64,000 bases of DNA from CAVYXF01 sp963772335 (lineage in GTDB: Bacteria; Pseudomonadota; Alphaproteobacteria; Rhizobiales; Rhodomicrobiaceae), in assembly GCA_963772335.1 (NCBI GenBank), contig CAVYXF010000008.1, forward strand, positions 496,001-560,000. The letters are read 5' to 3'. Under the pieces are notes generated by a model. That model saw only the letters and a list, made by a program, of their open reading frames with translations, did not search any database and had not been told where the DNA came from. Positions 25,988-35,700 of the stretch are shown in pieces. Each line of letters starts with the position of its first letter. Positions within the stretch are counted from its first letter, which is position 1. Position numbers and translations under genes: made by a program.

Positions 25988-26402
25988 CGGTTTACCGCAC
26001 CTGCGCCAGCAAATCGGTGAACTAGACGACACCACGGGGACGCAGACAAGTAACCAGACAAAGGTTCAAAATGCCACTGCCGGGGCACTCGAACAAACTG
26101 GAGAGAACGAGGCGCAGCAAATTCTCGAAAAGTTCGAGGATTGTTGACCATGAAAGCCGATTTCCCTGACGTCGGCTTCGGGGCGCGCGCAGTCTTCAGC
26201 CGATGCGAACAGCTCCTCGCTCCTCGACGGAAAGCGGTCTTGGCTGCGTGAGCACACCAAGGCCGTTCGCGTCTCGAAGCAGCCGTATGAGGCACGCTGG
26301 CTGCCGGCATTTTTCGATTTTAGGCGGTGCCTCGCTGGCTGAAAGCGTTGGTGATGCAGTTAAAAGCGGCGCGCCGGCTGTCTTGTCAGCCAAGGCGCTC
26401 CA
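25988..26402. other. Gene-poor spacer
   Basis: 415 bases between two minus-strand genes. Frames here lack start signals and family resemblance. The antiporter promoter should lie within about 150 bases of 25988. Confidence 0.45.
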
Positions 26403-27443
26403 TTATGCGGCAGGCCGTTCCCGAACTCTCCCCACGATCGCATCCAGCGCCGACAGCACCGCATCCGGTGAGGTCTGATGCACCATATGGCCGGCGCCGA
26501 GAACGCGGTACAACGTGCTTTGCGTGATGTCGCGGTTTAACCGGGCCGACTGCGCCTCGATATCAATCAGGCGATCATCTTCTCCTGCGATGATAGACAC
26601 CGGCATCTTCAACGACTTGTAACTGTCGTGGAACACTGATGCGTCCGGGATCATAAGCGCCGATTCCACCGCTGCGGCGCGAAGCTGAGAAGGCCGGACC
26701 GCCAATTCCTTGGGGAAGCCGTCGCGGAACTTCCGTGGAACTTCAGCTGGACCGAATATCTTGCGCATCAGCAGCGGCCAGACCGCCCGGGTGAGGAGCG
26801 GCGAAATCGTATAACGAAGAAGATCGCCAATCACCGGCACCGCCGGCAGCGACAGCAAGAAGACATCGGCGCGCAACGAGGGATAGTAATAGCCGGAGGC
26901 CAGCACCAAGCCGCGCACGCTCTCTGGGTGTTTCAATGCGAGCGCGATGGCCACCTGAGTGCCCCAGGAGTGCCCCAGTACGATCGCTCGGGAGACGCCA
27001 ATGCGCCGCAGGGCTTCATGGATCAGCTCGGCCTGAGCTTGTGGGGTCCATATTTTGTCGCGCGGACGGTCGCTATGGCCGAAGCCGGGCCGATCGATGG
27101 CGATGACGCGATATCGCTTTGCAGCCATATCCATCAAACCACTTGAGTCGAAATCTTGGATCATGCTGCCGTTGCCGTGCAGCAAGACCAGCGCATCGCC
27201 CTCACCCCGCTCGACATAGTGGAGACGCACGCCGTCTATATCAATAAATTCCCCGGCTGGAGGATTGTCCCGCTCCGCCTTTTTTGCGAGATAGCGGTTC
27301 AACACGGCCGTTGCTGCGAGCGCGCCGGCGACGGCTGCAACCACGACTTTTCCCGATCGCGCGGATCGGCCGGTCGACAGATCCAAATCAAAATAGGGAA
27401 AGCTGCTCCCAAAAGCCTGGGATCTTGAAAACGGGAAGCTCAT
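26403..27443 (-). CDS. Alpha/beta hydrolase with N-terminal membrane anchor
   Basis: 346 residues if started at MSFPFSRSQAF; the open frame continues 70 codons upstream, but that part has no family resemblance. A hydrophobic segment VVVAAVAGALAATAVL (about residues 34-49) anchors or exports it. The fold shows the oxyanion HGNGSMI, nucleophile GHSWGTQ, acid GEDDRLID and histidine GAGHMVHQ. The set is complete, so it should be an active esterase, lipase or epoxide-hydrolase relative. Substrate unknown. Confidence 0.82.
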   Translation of the reverse strand: MSFPFSRSQAFGSSFPYFDLDLSTGRSARSGKVVVAAVAGALAATAVLNRYLAKKAERDNPPAGEFIDIDGVRLHYVERGEGDALVLLHGNGSMIQDFDSSGLMDMAAKRYRVIAIDRPGFGHSDRPRDKIWTPQAQAELIHEALRRIGVSRAIVLGHSWGTQVAIALALKHPESVRGLVLASGYYYPSLRADVFLLSLPAVPVIGDLLRYTISPLLTRAVWPLLMRKIFGPAEVPRKFRDGFPKELAVRPSQLRAAAVESALMIPDASVFHDSYKSLKMPVSIIAGEDDRLIDIEAQSARLNRDITQSTLYRVLGAGHMVHQTSPDAVLSALDAIVGRVRERPAA

Positions 27444-27712
27444 TCCGGGAATCCATTCTCGCGCACCTGGCGCGGTGAGCAGGCTGAATGCTGCGTTGCA
27501 CAATAAACAACATTCAAACACGAGCTTCGTTCCAAAGAAGCTTGCCTCGATCTCATTCAGAGAACGACCCGGCCCTATATGACAGGCCTCGACGCTCGCG
27601 GACCATAAGCAAGTCCCCGCCCCGAAAAAAACAGTGCGAAGGGACGTATTCATTGCGTGAGGTGTTTTGAGAGCGATGGATGTCGGCGATCATCGGCAAT
27701 GGAGGTGGGCAC

Positions 27713-28081
27713 ATGATCAAGATACTCCTCACGGTTGCGGTGCTTGGTTCAGTGAGTAGTCTTGCAGGTGTCGCAATGGCCCAGGACAAACAGGCTGAAG
27801 CGTCCGGCAGCAACGGTTTCTCTTCGCGCGCAAGGCTCGAAGCGCAGTGCGCGCACCGCCTGCGGACGATGCCGCCTGACCCGCATGATGAGTGCGTCAA
27901 CAAACTGCGCAAGCTGCGCAGCGATGCACAAATCGGGTACGGGCAGGGCGAGGACGGCGCCTTTGGCGTCGGACTTGGGAACGCGGGCGGCCAAGGGAAC
28001 GGGATCGGAGCTGGCGGCGGTCAAGGGAATGGAATCGGACCTGGGAGTGGGGGTGGCGGTCGAGGGAACGGCCGTCGATAG
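27713..28081 (+). CDS. Small secreted Gly-rich protein
   Basis: 122 residues. The ATG at 27713 follows GGAGGTGG. Signal peptide MIKILLTVAVLGSVSSLAGVAMA, then a short domain with two cysteines (LEAQCAHRLRTMPPDPHDECVNKLRKL), then a Gly/Asn tail of GGQGNGIG repeats. Probably periplasmic or exported; function unknown. Confidence 0.6.
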   Translation: MIKILLTVAVLGSVSSLAGVAMAQDKQAEASGSNGFSSRARLEAQCAHRLRTMPPDPHDECVNKLRKLRSDAQIGYGQGEDGAFGVGLGNAGGQGNGIGAGGGQGNGIGPGSGGGGRGNGRR

Positions 28082-28175
28082 CAATGCTGCTGCCAACGAA
28101 GCAATGTTCGAGCCGTTCTCGAGTCAGGGCGACGGAGCGGCGCGCTGAATAGTCATGTACGAACCCGATCTATAA

Positions 28176-28292
28176 CGGAAGCCGGACGCGGTCCAGCTTC
28201 TGCTCGGATACACCAAGATCGAGAGCACCGTGCGCTATCTCGGCGTCGAGGTGAACGACACGCTCGAGATCGCCGAGCAGACCGATGTCTGA
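28176..28292 (+). pseudogene. C-terminal remnant of a tyrosine recombinase (phage/Tn integrase)
   Basis: An open stretch after a stop reads KPDAVQLLLGYTKIEST, then VRYLGVEVNDTLEIAEQTDV and a stop. This is the end of XerC/phage-type integrases: the LLGHT/S-K-ExTxRYLG motif contains the catalytic Tyr. The position normally held by His (LGH) is Tyr here. The preceding ~250 codons are missing. It is the only trace of the element on this side; the IS1182 copy follows 2 kb on. A perfect ten-base hairpin (AGGCAGAGCG/CGCTCTGCCT) follows at 28300-28323. Confidence 0.75.
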
Positions 28293-28861
28293 CAAGAAGA
28301 GGCAGAGCGGACACGCTCTGCCTTGCGGCAGAGCCGCAGACTTGCCGGCGCGGCCCGATCCGAGCCTCTCATGCCGCCCAGGAGCCGACGGCCCGAAGCC
28401 GTGCTTGACGGCGTAGGATGACCCGATGCGGCCGGTCGGCCATGTCCGCGGAACTTTCGCTACCGACAAAATGCGGTCGACGGCGTCACGCTCCGGCTTT
28501 CGTCGGTTGCTTGCCGATTGGCTCCAACGCGGTGACTCCGGACATGCGCCGGGTCGGCGGAGCAAGCGACCGCAGATGGGGAGGCGAGTTGCAAATGATG
28601 GTCACCGTCACGACAGATACCAGCGAGCGCTTCAATGGAACGGGCCAGGTCTGTGCTGTCATCCCTTCGATTACAGGAGCCGATGGCTTTGGTTGACCTG
28701 CGACCCGCCCGCCGCTATGCCCGTGGGCGAATGAGGTCAGCAGCCTCTGGATCCCATGCCATCGATGCCACTGTGGATGCCATTGAACCCCGCATCGGCA
28801 GGCAGAGAGAACCCAGGCGACATCCTTGTTCGTGCTCCAGCGGATAACGAAGGATAGGCCC
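28293..28861. other. Remnant-rich spacer with hairpin
   Basis: About 570 bases. Besides the ten-base perfect hairpin at 28300-28323 I see only short frames of poor codon use. It precedes the TAXI gene and is probably decayed mobile-element DNA plus that gene's promoter. Confidence 0.4.
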
Positions 28862-29848
28862 ATGCAGACGTTGATCAGGATTTCCGCCATTGCCGCGGCT
28901 CTTGCCGCCAGCATCGCGCTGGCCGGCGCCGCCTCGGCCCAGAACATCTATACGGGCGGCAAGGCCGGTGCCTATTTCGGCACGCTCTGCCCCGGCCTGC
29001 TCGAAGGCCTGCGTGCCGAGGGCTTTACACCGACCTGCACGGAGAGCGCCGGATCGCTCGACAACATCCAGCGGCTGCTCGCCGACCCGACCGGCATCGC
29101 CATGGTGCAGACGGACGCCTTCGCCAACTGGGCAGCCGCTAACCCCGAAGAGGCCAAGAAGATCGTCGTCATCCGCTCCGATCTGGCGAGCGAAGGGGTC
29201 TATTTCGTTTCCAAGAACATACCGGAATTCCCGGACGTCGTGCGCATCATCACCCGCGTCAAAGTCGTGCTGCCGCCCGAGACATCAGGCGCGGCGCAAA
29301 CCTGGGAAAACCTGAGGAAAGTCCTGCCGCGGGTGTTCGCCAAGGTCGATCGCAGCCAGATCACCTACGTCGACAGCGCCGCCAAGGCCGTGCATATGGC
29401 GCTGGCCAACGACAATACCATTGCCCTCTTCGTGCAATTGCCCGATCCGAGCAACGCGATATTCAAGACCATCGTCGAGAAGAAGGGCCACTTCATCCCG
29501 CTCGTCGCGCGCTCCATCCTCGATCAGAAGATCGGCGGCCAGTCGGTCTATACGCTCGAGACCCGTCCCGTCACCAAGGCGGGCGTCATCACCAACGCGC
29601 TCGAAGTGACGACCGTCGCCACCCCGATCATGCTGATCACCCAGGCGACGGAAAACGTGCCCGAGGGCGGCAATGCCCGCACCAACCACGACGATCTGAT
29701 CAAAATCATCAAGGACTTGCCGAAGGACAAGCTGCTGCCGAAGTCGGGGGCGACGGTGTCGCTGTTCAACCGCGCCTATACCGCTACTGCCGACGTGGCA
29801 ACCAAGCTGACCGCAAAGGCCGAAGAGGCGATCGACAGCCTTAAATGA
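28862..29848 (+). CDS. TAXI-family TRAP-type solute receptor
   Basis: 328 residues, signal peptide MQTLIRISAIAAALAASIALAGAASA. The receptor family signature GGKAGAYFGTLCPGLLEGLRA and ESAGSLDNIQRL, followed by GIAMVQTDAFANWAA, is typical of TAXI periplasmic binding proteins of TRAP transporters, which take up carboxylates or amino acids. Neither the fused (4TM/12TM) TRAP membrane subunit nor small subunit is adjacent, so it may serve a transporter elsewhere or act in sensing. The start at 28862 is not preceded by a clear Shine-Dalgarno. Downstream lies IS DNA. Confidence 0.8.
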   Translation: MQTLIRISAIAAALAASIALAGAASAQNIYTGGKAGAYFGTLCPGLLEGLRAEGFTPTCTESAGSLDNIQRLLADPTGIAMVQTDAFANWAAANPEEAKKIVVIRSDLASEGVYFVSKNIPEFPDVVRIITRVKVVLPPETSGAAQTWENLRKVLPRVFAKVDRSQITYVDSAAKAVHMALANDNTIALFVQLPDPSNAIFKTIVEKKGHFIPLVARSILDQKIGGQSVYTLETRPVTKAGVITNALEVTTVATPIMLITQATENVPEGGNARTNHDDLIKIIKDLPKDKLLPKSGATVSLFNRAYTATADVATKLTAKAEEAIDSLK

Positions 29849-30276
29849 GGCGAGAGGGGCATTGGTCGGGCTACGACGCGCTTGTCGGCGAGAAGTTCGT
29901 CCGGAAGACGCGCGAGACCCGGTTTTTCTTTAAAAGTATGAGCAAAATCCAGAAGGGGACGAGAGGCCTTTCGGTTAAGTGTGCAGCGGACGAGCTCTCC
30001 ACACCCATTAACTCCGGCGGTTTGCCAGTGCGTTGAGCCGCATCTTTCGCGGGGCGTAGCTCTTGGTCCCTGAGGAAGATCCCGGGCAAGGCTGCGGCCT
30101 TGCCCGCAGTGCTTTTTGCGCTTGCGGCGTATGATGTATCTGGCGCTTCAGGCTGAATGCGATTACGTGGGGGTGTGACAGCTCAGGCGCGAGCTGTGGA
30201 CAGCGCACAGGAGCATCGGCTGAAGATGGGAGCCGCTTGAACTTCCCGGAACCGATGACCGCGATGAGGCGAGCCC
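29849..30276. other. Spacer with terminator-like hairpin before the IS
   Basis: No convincing gene in 430 bases. A 63-residue frame overlaps the TAXI stop (ATGA) but lacks family resemblance. The spacer contains the terminator-like hairpin at 30083-30117. Confidence 0.4.
30083..30117 (+). terminator. Strong hairpin with T-run
   Basis: CGGGCAAGGC and GGCCTTGCCCG form a stem of about ten pairs around TGC, followed at a short distance by GCTTTTT. Probably the terminator of the TAXI transcript or of an unrecognised small RNA just before it. Confidence 0.55.
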
Positions 30277-31818
30277 GTGTGAAAACGTCGGGACGCAAGG
30301 ATCGAGCAGACAGGAGTTGCCTGCACCCGCTGGCTCAGGCCGCCAGCGCTGTGCGCAGCTTCCCAATACCGAGTGTCGCCATGATCCGCCGGAGGTTATA
30401 GGCAAGTACATGCAGGCTCATTTCGGTTCGCACGGCTTTTAAGCCTTTGCACAGGAAGTGGGTTGCCCCCATCGAGGCTTTGATGGTCGAGAAGGGGTGC
30501 TCGGCAGTCTCACGCCGGATCGCCATGGCGTCGATTGCCTCCATTCGAGAGGTCATTGCCTCGACAAGGCTCTCGTGCTCCCAACGTCTGACGCGGCGCT
30601 GCTTTCCCGTCGTGCACTGACTTTTCATCGGACAGGTCGGGCAGGCGGTGCACCAGTAAGTGGACATGGTGAGATCGCCTTCCGTGCTGTCGTAGCGGTG
30701 CGTGAGGATTTGCCCGGCCGGGCAGCGATAGGTGTTTTCTTCAGGCAGATAGACGAACGCCTCCTTGCCGAAACGTCCCTCGGCTTTGGCGTTGGAGGTG
30801 TTCGTTCGGGGCGTGAGCGCAGTCACGCCAATGTCTCGGCAAGAGAGCAGGTCGGGGCCGCGATAATAGCCGGCGTCGGCAATGGCCTCGATCGTCTCGA
30901 AACCGAGGGCCTCCTTGGCCATCGCCGCCATCTTCGGCAACTGCCCGCGATCGACGACCTGGTTCGTGACCTCATGGGCAATGATGAGGTGATGCTCGGT
31001 GTCGACGGCGGTCTGCACATTGTAGCCGACGACACCGGTCAGGCGATCGCCGATCACCATGAGCCGCGTGTCGGGATCGGTGAGCGAAACCTGTTTGTCG
31101 GGCGCGGCGTCGACGGCGGCTTCCAAGGCCTTGAGCTTTTGCATCTGCGCTTTCAGCTGGACCAGTTTCTCGCGCAAACGCTTGCTGCCGGATTCCACCC
31201 CCATGCTTTCCTGGCGATCCGCAGCATCGAGCGCGGTCAGATAACGCGCAATCGTTTCGCTGAGGTGAGCCAGGCGCGTCTTCACCTTGCCCCGCGTGAA
31301 ATTCTTGTCGCGGGCGTTCACACCCTTGAATTTACTGCCGTCGATGGCCGCAATCGGCCGCGTGAACAGGCCAAGATTGCGGCAGATGACGATGAACTGC
31401 GCGCAGGCCGCACAGATCGCAGCGCCATTGTCGCGCCGGAAATCGGCGATGGTTTTGAAGTCCGGCGCAAGGCGCCCGGTCAGCCACATCAGCTCGACAT
31501 TGCGCTGGCATTCGCGTTCCAGCCGCCGGCTCGATTGGATGCGGTTGAGATAGCCGTAGATGTAGAGTTTCAGCAGCGTTGCGGGATGATAGCTCGGCCG
31601 ACCGGTTGCAGCTGGCACGATCGCAAAGCCGAGCGCGCCAAGATCCAGCGCTTCGACGAATGCCTCTATGATCCGCGCCTGATTGTCCGCATCGACATAA
31701 TCCTCCAAAGAGGCTGGCAGAAGAGAAGTCTGAGCGCGGTCCTCGCCCTGGACAAAGCGATGCATGAAACCCTCCTCGATGGAAGATCCCACGCTGCCAT
31801 GATTTGGCGTTTTCACAC
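30277..31818 (-). mobile_element. IS1182-type insertion sequence
   Basis: Bounded by inverted copies of GTGTGAAAACG: 30277-30287 on the plus strand and 31808-31818 inverted. The element is about 1.54 kb and carries a single transposase gene. Flanking bases show GAGnCn beyond the repeats, so the exact ends may lie a few bases further out. I could not confirm a target duplication by eye. Transposase and ends appear intact. Confidence 0.8.
30335..31765 (-). CDS. IS1182-family transposase (DDE)
   Basis: 476 residues from MHRFVQGEDRAQ; an in-frame ATG lies 17 codons upstream, beyond the terminal repeat region. Acidic triad candidates: Asp in AAIDGSKFKG, Asp in AIADAGYYRG, and Glu in ETAEHPFSTIKASMG. 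A zinc-ribbon-like cluster CTACPTCPMKSQC lies near the C-terminus. N-terminal DNA-binding part includes RPSYHPATLLKLYIYGYLNRI. Catalyses cut-and-paste of the flanking element. Uninterrupted, hence potentially active. Confidence 0.93.
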   Translation of the reverse strand: MHRFVQGEDRAQTSLLPASLEDYVDADNQARIIEAFVEALDLGALGFAIVPAATGRPSYHPATLLKLYIYGYLNRIQSSRRLERECQRNVELMWLTGRLAPDFKTIADFRRDNGAAICAACAQFIVICRNLGLFTRPIAAIDGSKFKGVNARDKNFTRGKVKTRLAHLSETIARYLTALDAADRQESMGVESGSKRLREKLVQLKAQMQKLKALEAAVDAAPDKQVSLTDPDTRLMVIGDRLTGVVGYNVQTAVDTEHHLIIAHEVTNQVVDRGQLPKMAAMAKEALGFETIEAIADAGYYRGPDLLSCRDIGVTALTPRTNTSNAKAEGRFGKEAFVYLPEENTYRCPAGQILTHRYDSTEGDLTMSTYWCTACPTCPMKSQCTTGKQRRVRRWEHESLVEAMTSRMEAIDAMAIRRETAEHPFSTIKASMGATHFLCKGLKAVRTEMSLHVLAYNLRRIMATLGIGKLRTALAA

Positions 31819-32015
31819 AGCCTCAGGCGCAAGCGGTCTTCGGTTCCTAGCCTCGATAGCCGCTTTGGGGTCCACGGAAGCCGTCGGGTGAATAGGTAAG
31901 GATCATCGCCCTTCCGGTGATGGGCGAAAGACGGTTCGCGTCAGCTCTCGAAGCGCTCGCCAGGGAATTGGACCGTCAAGCGTGAAAAGCCGCGGGCGAG
32001 TAGAGGAGACATGCG

Positions 32016-32566
32016 ATGAGACGGCTGGTGTTTGGAATCTGATGACGCTCGACGGCTATTTCGAGGGCCGGAACCCCTGGGACCTCGGCTTCCATGGGAC
32101 AGTGTGGGGCGATGAGCTTCAGGCGTTCTCGCTCGAGCAGGGCGCGGAGATCGGCAGGCTGCTCTTCGGGCGGCGCACCTATGAGGGCATGGCCGGCCAC
32201 TGGACCACGGCGACCGGGGCGACGGCCGACATGATGAACGCGGTCGAAAAGGCGGTGGCGAGCCGCACGCTCGACGAGGCGACGTGGAACAACACGCGAG
32301 TCCTGAAGGGCGATGCGGTGGAGGCGGTCAGGGCTCTCAAGGCGGAGGACGGCAAGGACATCTACGTGTTCGGCAGCGCGGACCTGCTCGCCTCGCTGCT
32401 TGCCGCCGGGCTCGTCGACGAATACCGCGTTTGCCTCGCCCCGGTGGTGCTGGGCGGGGGCAATCCGCTCTTCAAGCCGCAGGACCATGAGGTCAAGATG
32501 CGCCTCGAAAGCGCACGCCCGCTCAAGCCCGGCGGGGTGGTCCTGACATATGCAGTGGGAGGATAG
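32016..32566 (+). pseudogene. Dihydrofolate-reductase-family (RibD C-terminal) gene with early frameshift
   Basis: The family normally starts M-R-x-L-x-x-x-x-x-T-L-D-G-Y. Here ATG at 32016 (good GAGGAGA site) reads MRRLVFGI and stops, while the next frame continues LMTLDGYFEGRNPWDLG and on to the normal end (FGRRTYEGMA, VFGSADLLASLL, VLGGGNPLF). The frame changes at about 32037-32042, by one base lost or two gained. An alternative is translation from ATG 32042 (MTLDGYFEG) or an N-extended 194-residue product from 31982. Both would lack the first beta strand. Probable cytoplasmic NADPH reductase of unknown substrate if functional. Confidence 0.7.
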
Positions 32567-32731
32567 CGAACGAGCTGCGACCTTGCGCTGACTGGGCCTG
32601 CACGGGCGCTCGCTGGCACTGAAGCGATCCCTTAACCCCAACTTCACGAGTTATCTTGAGAATCCCCTGACTGCCAACGACCTTCGCGCTGCGGCAACAT
32701 CCGCACCGAACAGGCTCCGGGAGAAGCTGCG

Positions 32732-35700
32732 ATGCCCGCGCGAACGACAGTGTCCGAGCCGCTCGGCGAGCAATTGGAGTTCCTGTCAAGCGTATCCGCC
32801 TATCATGAAGATCGGCGCCGGGCATTTCTCGTCGTCTCACTTTCGCTATTGTGCTTCATCGGCTTGATCTCCTTCGCCCGCGTGCCTCTTGTTCCGGTGC
32901 CGGCATTCATTCCACTTTACCAATCGGCGCTGATCATCAACGACACGATTACAGCGGTCCTGCTCTTCGCTCAGTTCTCGTTCGTGCGCTCACGAGCCCT
33001 TCTGATCCTCGCCAGCGCCTATCTTTTCACGGCGCTCGTCGCCGCATTGCACCTGCTCACGTTTCCCGGCCTGTTCGCTCCAACCGGGTTGTTCGGGGCA
33101 CGACCGCAGAGCACCGCTTGGCTCTATATGTTTTGGCACGGCGGCTTCCCGCTCGCGGTGATCGCCTATGCGCTGCTCAAGAATTCAAAGACTGAGAAAG
33201 GACAGCCATCCAAACTGTCTGTTCGCGCGAACGTCTTGTCCGGCATAGTCGTAGCGGTCGTGCTCGCATGCGCCTTTGCCGCGCTTGCGAGCACAGGGCA
33301 TGCCCTTCTGCCGGAAATCATGGACGGCAACCACTACACCTCTGCCTACATCACTGTGGTCTCCACCGTCTGGCTTTTGAGTTTTCTGGCCCTGGCGACC
33401 CTATGGCTACAGCGACCGCATGCAGTGCTCGATTTGTGGCTCATGGTGGTGATGTGCGCGTGGATTTTCGACGTCGGTCTGAGTGCGGTGTTCAATGCCG
33501 GTCGATTTGATCTCGGCTTTTATGCAGGACGCATCTACGGCCTCCTGGCGGCAAGTTATGTCTTGATCGTGCTGCTGCTGGAAACGGGTCAGCTGTATGC
33601 AAGGTTTCTGCAGGCAAGATTGCAGCACGCCAAGGACCTTCAAAAGGCCCATGACGATCTCGAGCGCGCCTATCGCGGGGTCACAGAGGAACTGCAGCAC
33701 AATGTTGAAGAGCTGAAGGCGCAGCAGGAGGAGCTGGAAGAGAAAAACGAGGCGTTGGGGCAGCAGAATATGCACATCCGGCGCCAGGCCGAAGAGCTCG
33801 AGAAGGCCAAGCGGTTGACCGAGGAAAAAGCGCGGCAGCTGGAGCTTTCGAATAAATACAAATCCGAGTTTATGGCGAACATGTCGCACGAGCTGCGCAC
33901 GCCACTGAACAGCCTGCTGATCTTGGCGCGCAGCCTTAACCAGAACGAGGACGGCAATCTGACGCCGGAGCAGGTGGAGGAGGCGCGCGTCATCTACAAC
34001 GACGGGCTGGAGCTGCTCTCGCTGATCAATGACATCCTCGATCTGTCGAAAATGGAAGCAGGAAAGGTCAGCATTGCCCCTGCGGATACCCGCCTCAGCG
34101 CTATCGCAAAGAAACTCTCCCGGCAATTCCAACCGATAGCGCGGAAGGCTGGGGTCGCGTTCCATCTCCATTTGGATGAAAGACTGCCGCAGGCCATTCG
34201 GACAGACGAGCAGCGGCTGAAGCAGATCCTCATAAACCTCTTGTCGAATGCCTTCAAATTCACCGAGGCTGGGGCGGTGACCCTCGACATTCACTGGGCA
34301 AGAGACGAAGATCCAAGCCGTTCCTCCGCCGCAGGGAGGATCGCCTTCTCCGTCACCGATACCGGCATCGGCATCGAACAATCCAAGCTGGAGGACATTT
34401 TCGAGGCCTTCCAGCAGGAAGACGGCTCCATCAACCGCCATTATGGCGGCAGTGGGCTCGGCCTCGCTATCGCGCGCAAGCTGGCTCTTTTGCTAGGCGG
34501 CGAAATACGCGCTTCCAGCGAGAAGGGACGAGGCAGCACCTTCACGCTTCTCCTCCCGCTTCCGGCTACCGCCCAACAGCCCAACCCGCTCGCCGTCTCC
34601 GCGCCGCCTGTTGCGATGAAGGAAGCCACCGGGACCATCGCAGTGACAGCTGTCGCCAAGCTTCCGCCGAAAGTGTTCATTACCGACGATCGCGGAATCG
34701 TCGGTCCGAGTGACAAGGTGCTGCTCATCATCGAGGACGATGCCGATTTCGCCGCCACCTTGATGAAGATTGCCCGCAAACGCGGCTTCAAATGCCTAGT
34801 CGCTGGCGACGGCAAGACCGGACTGCTCCTCGCCGCGGAGCAGCCGGTGACCGCCGTTCTTCTGGATATGGGGCTTCCAGATGTCGGGGGCATGCAGGTG
34901 CTCGATCAGCTCAAGCACGACCTGGCGACCCGCCATATCCCTGTCCATGTCATCACCGGCCTGGAGGCATCGGATGGAGTCGCACCGCTGAGAAAAGGCG
35001 CAATTGGCTATCTGACCAAGCCGGTGCAGCAGGAAGATCTCGACGAGGTGTTCAGTCAAATCGAGACGGTGCTGGCCGCCAGCCTGAAGCGGGTGCTGGT
35101 GGTGGAGGACGACATCAGCACCCGGACCGCGATCCAGAGCCTGCTCGAGAACAAGGCCATTGAGATCGTCAGCGTCGCCAACGGTGCGGCGGCTCTGACG
35201 CAGCTGCAGAGCGCGCATTTCGACTGCGCGATCCTCGATCTGAATCTGCCGGACATGACCGGTTTCGACTGGCTTGAGGCGGTGAACCAGGCCGGCGGCA
35301 CCGATACCCCACCGATTATCATCTACACTGCCAATGCGCTGACCGAGGAGGAGGACCGGGCGCTCAGCCGTTACACGCGCAGCATCGTCATCAAAGGCGC
35401 CTCGTCCTCCGAGCGCCTGCTCGACGAGGTGACGCTGTTTCTTCACAGTGTCGAGGCGGCGCTGTCGCAGCACCAGCAGGCCATGCTCCGCATGCAGCAC
35501 GATCCCGATCAGGCGCTGAAGGAGCGAACCGTGCTCCTGGTTGACGATGACCTACGCAACACCTTCGCGCTGTCCAAGCTGCTCAAGAAGCACGGCATGC
35601 GCGTCATCCTCGCCGACAACGGCCAGATGGCGCTCGACAAGCTGCGCGAGGAGAAGGCGATCGAGCTGGTCATCATGGATCTGATGATGCCGGTGATGGA

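Noticed and set aside
29845..30036. 63-residue frame overlapping the TAXI stop
   Set aside because: ATGA overlap alone, with no domain resemblance or codon bias.
30458..31891. 477-codon open frame antisense to the IS1182 transposase
   Set aside because: The transposase frame has clear acidic catalytic motifs; the opposite frame does not.
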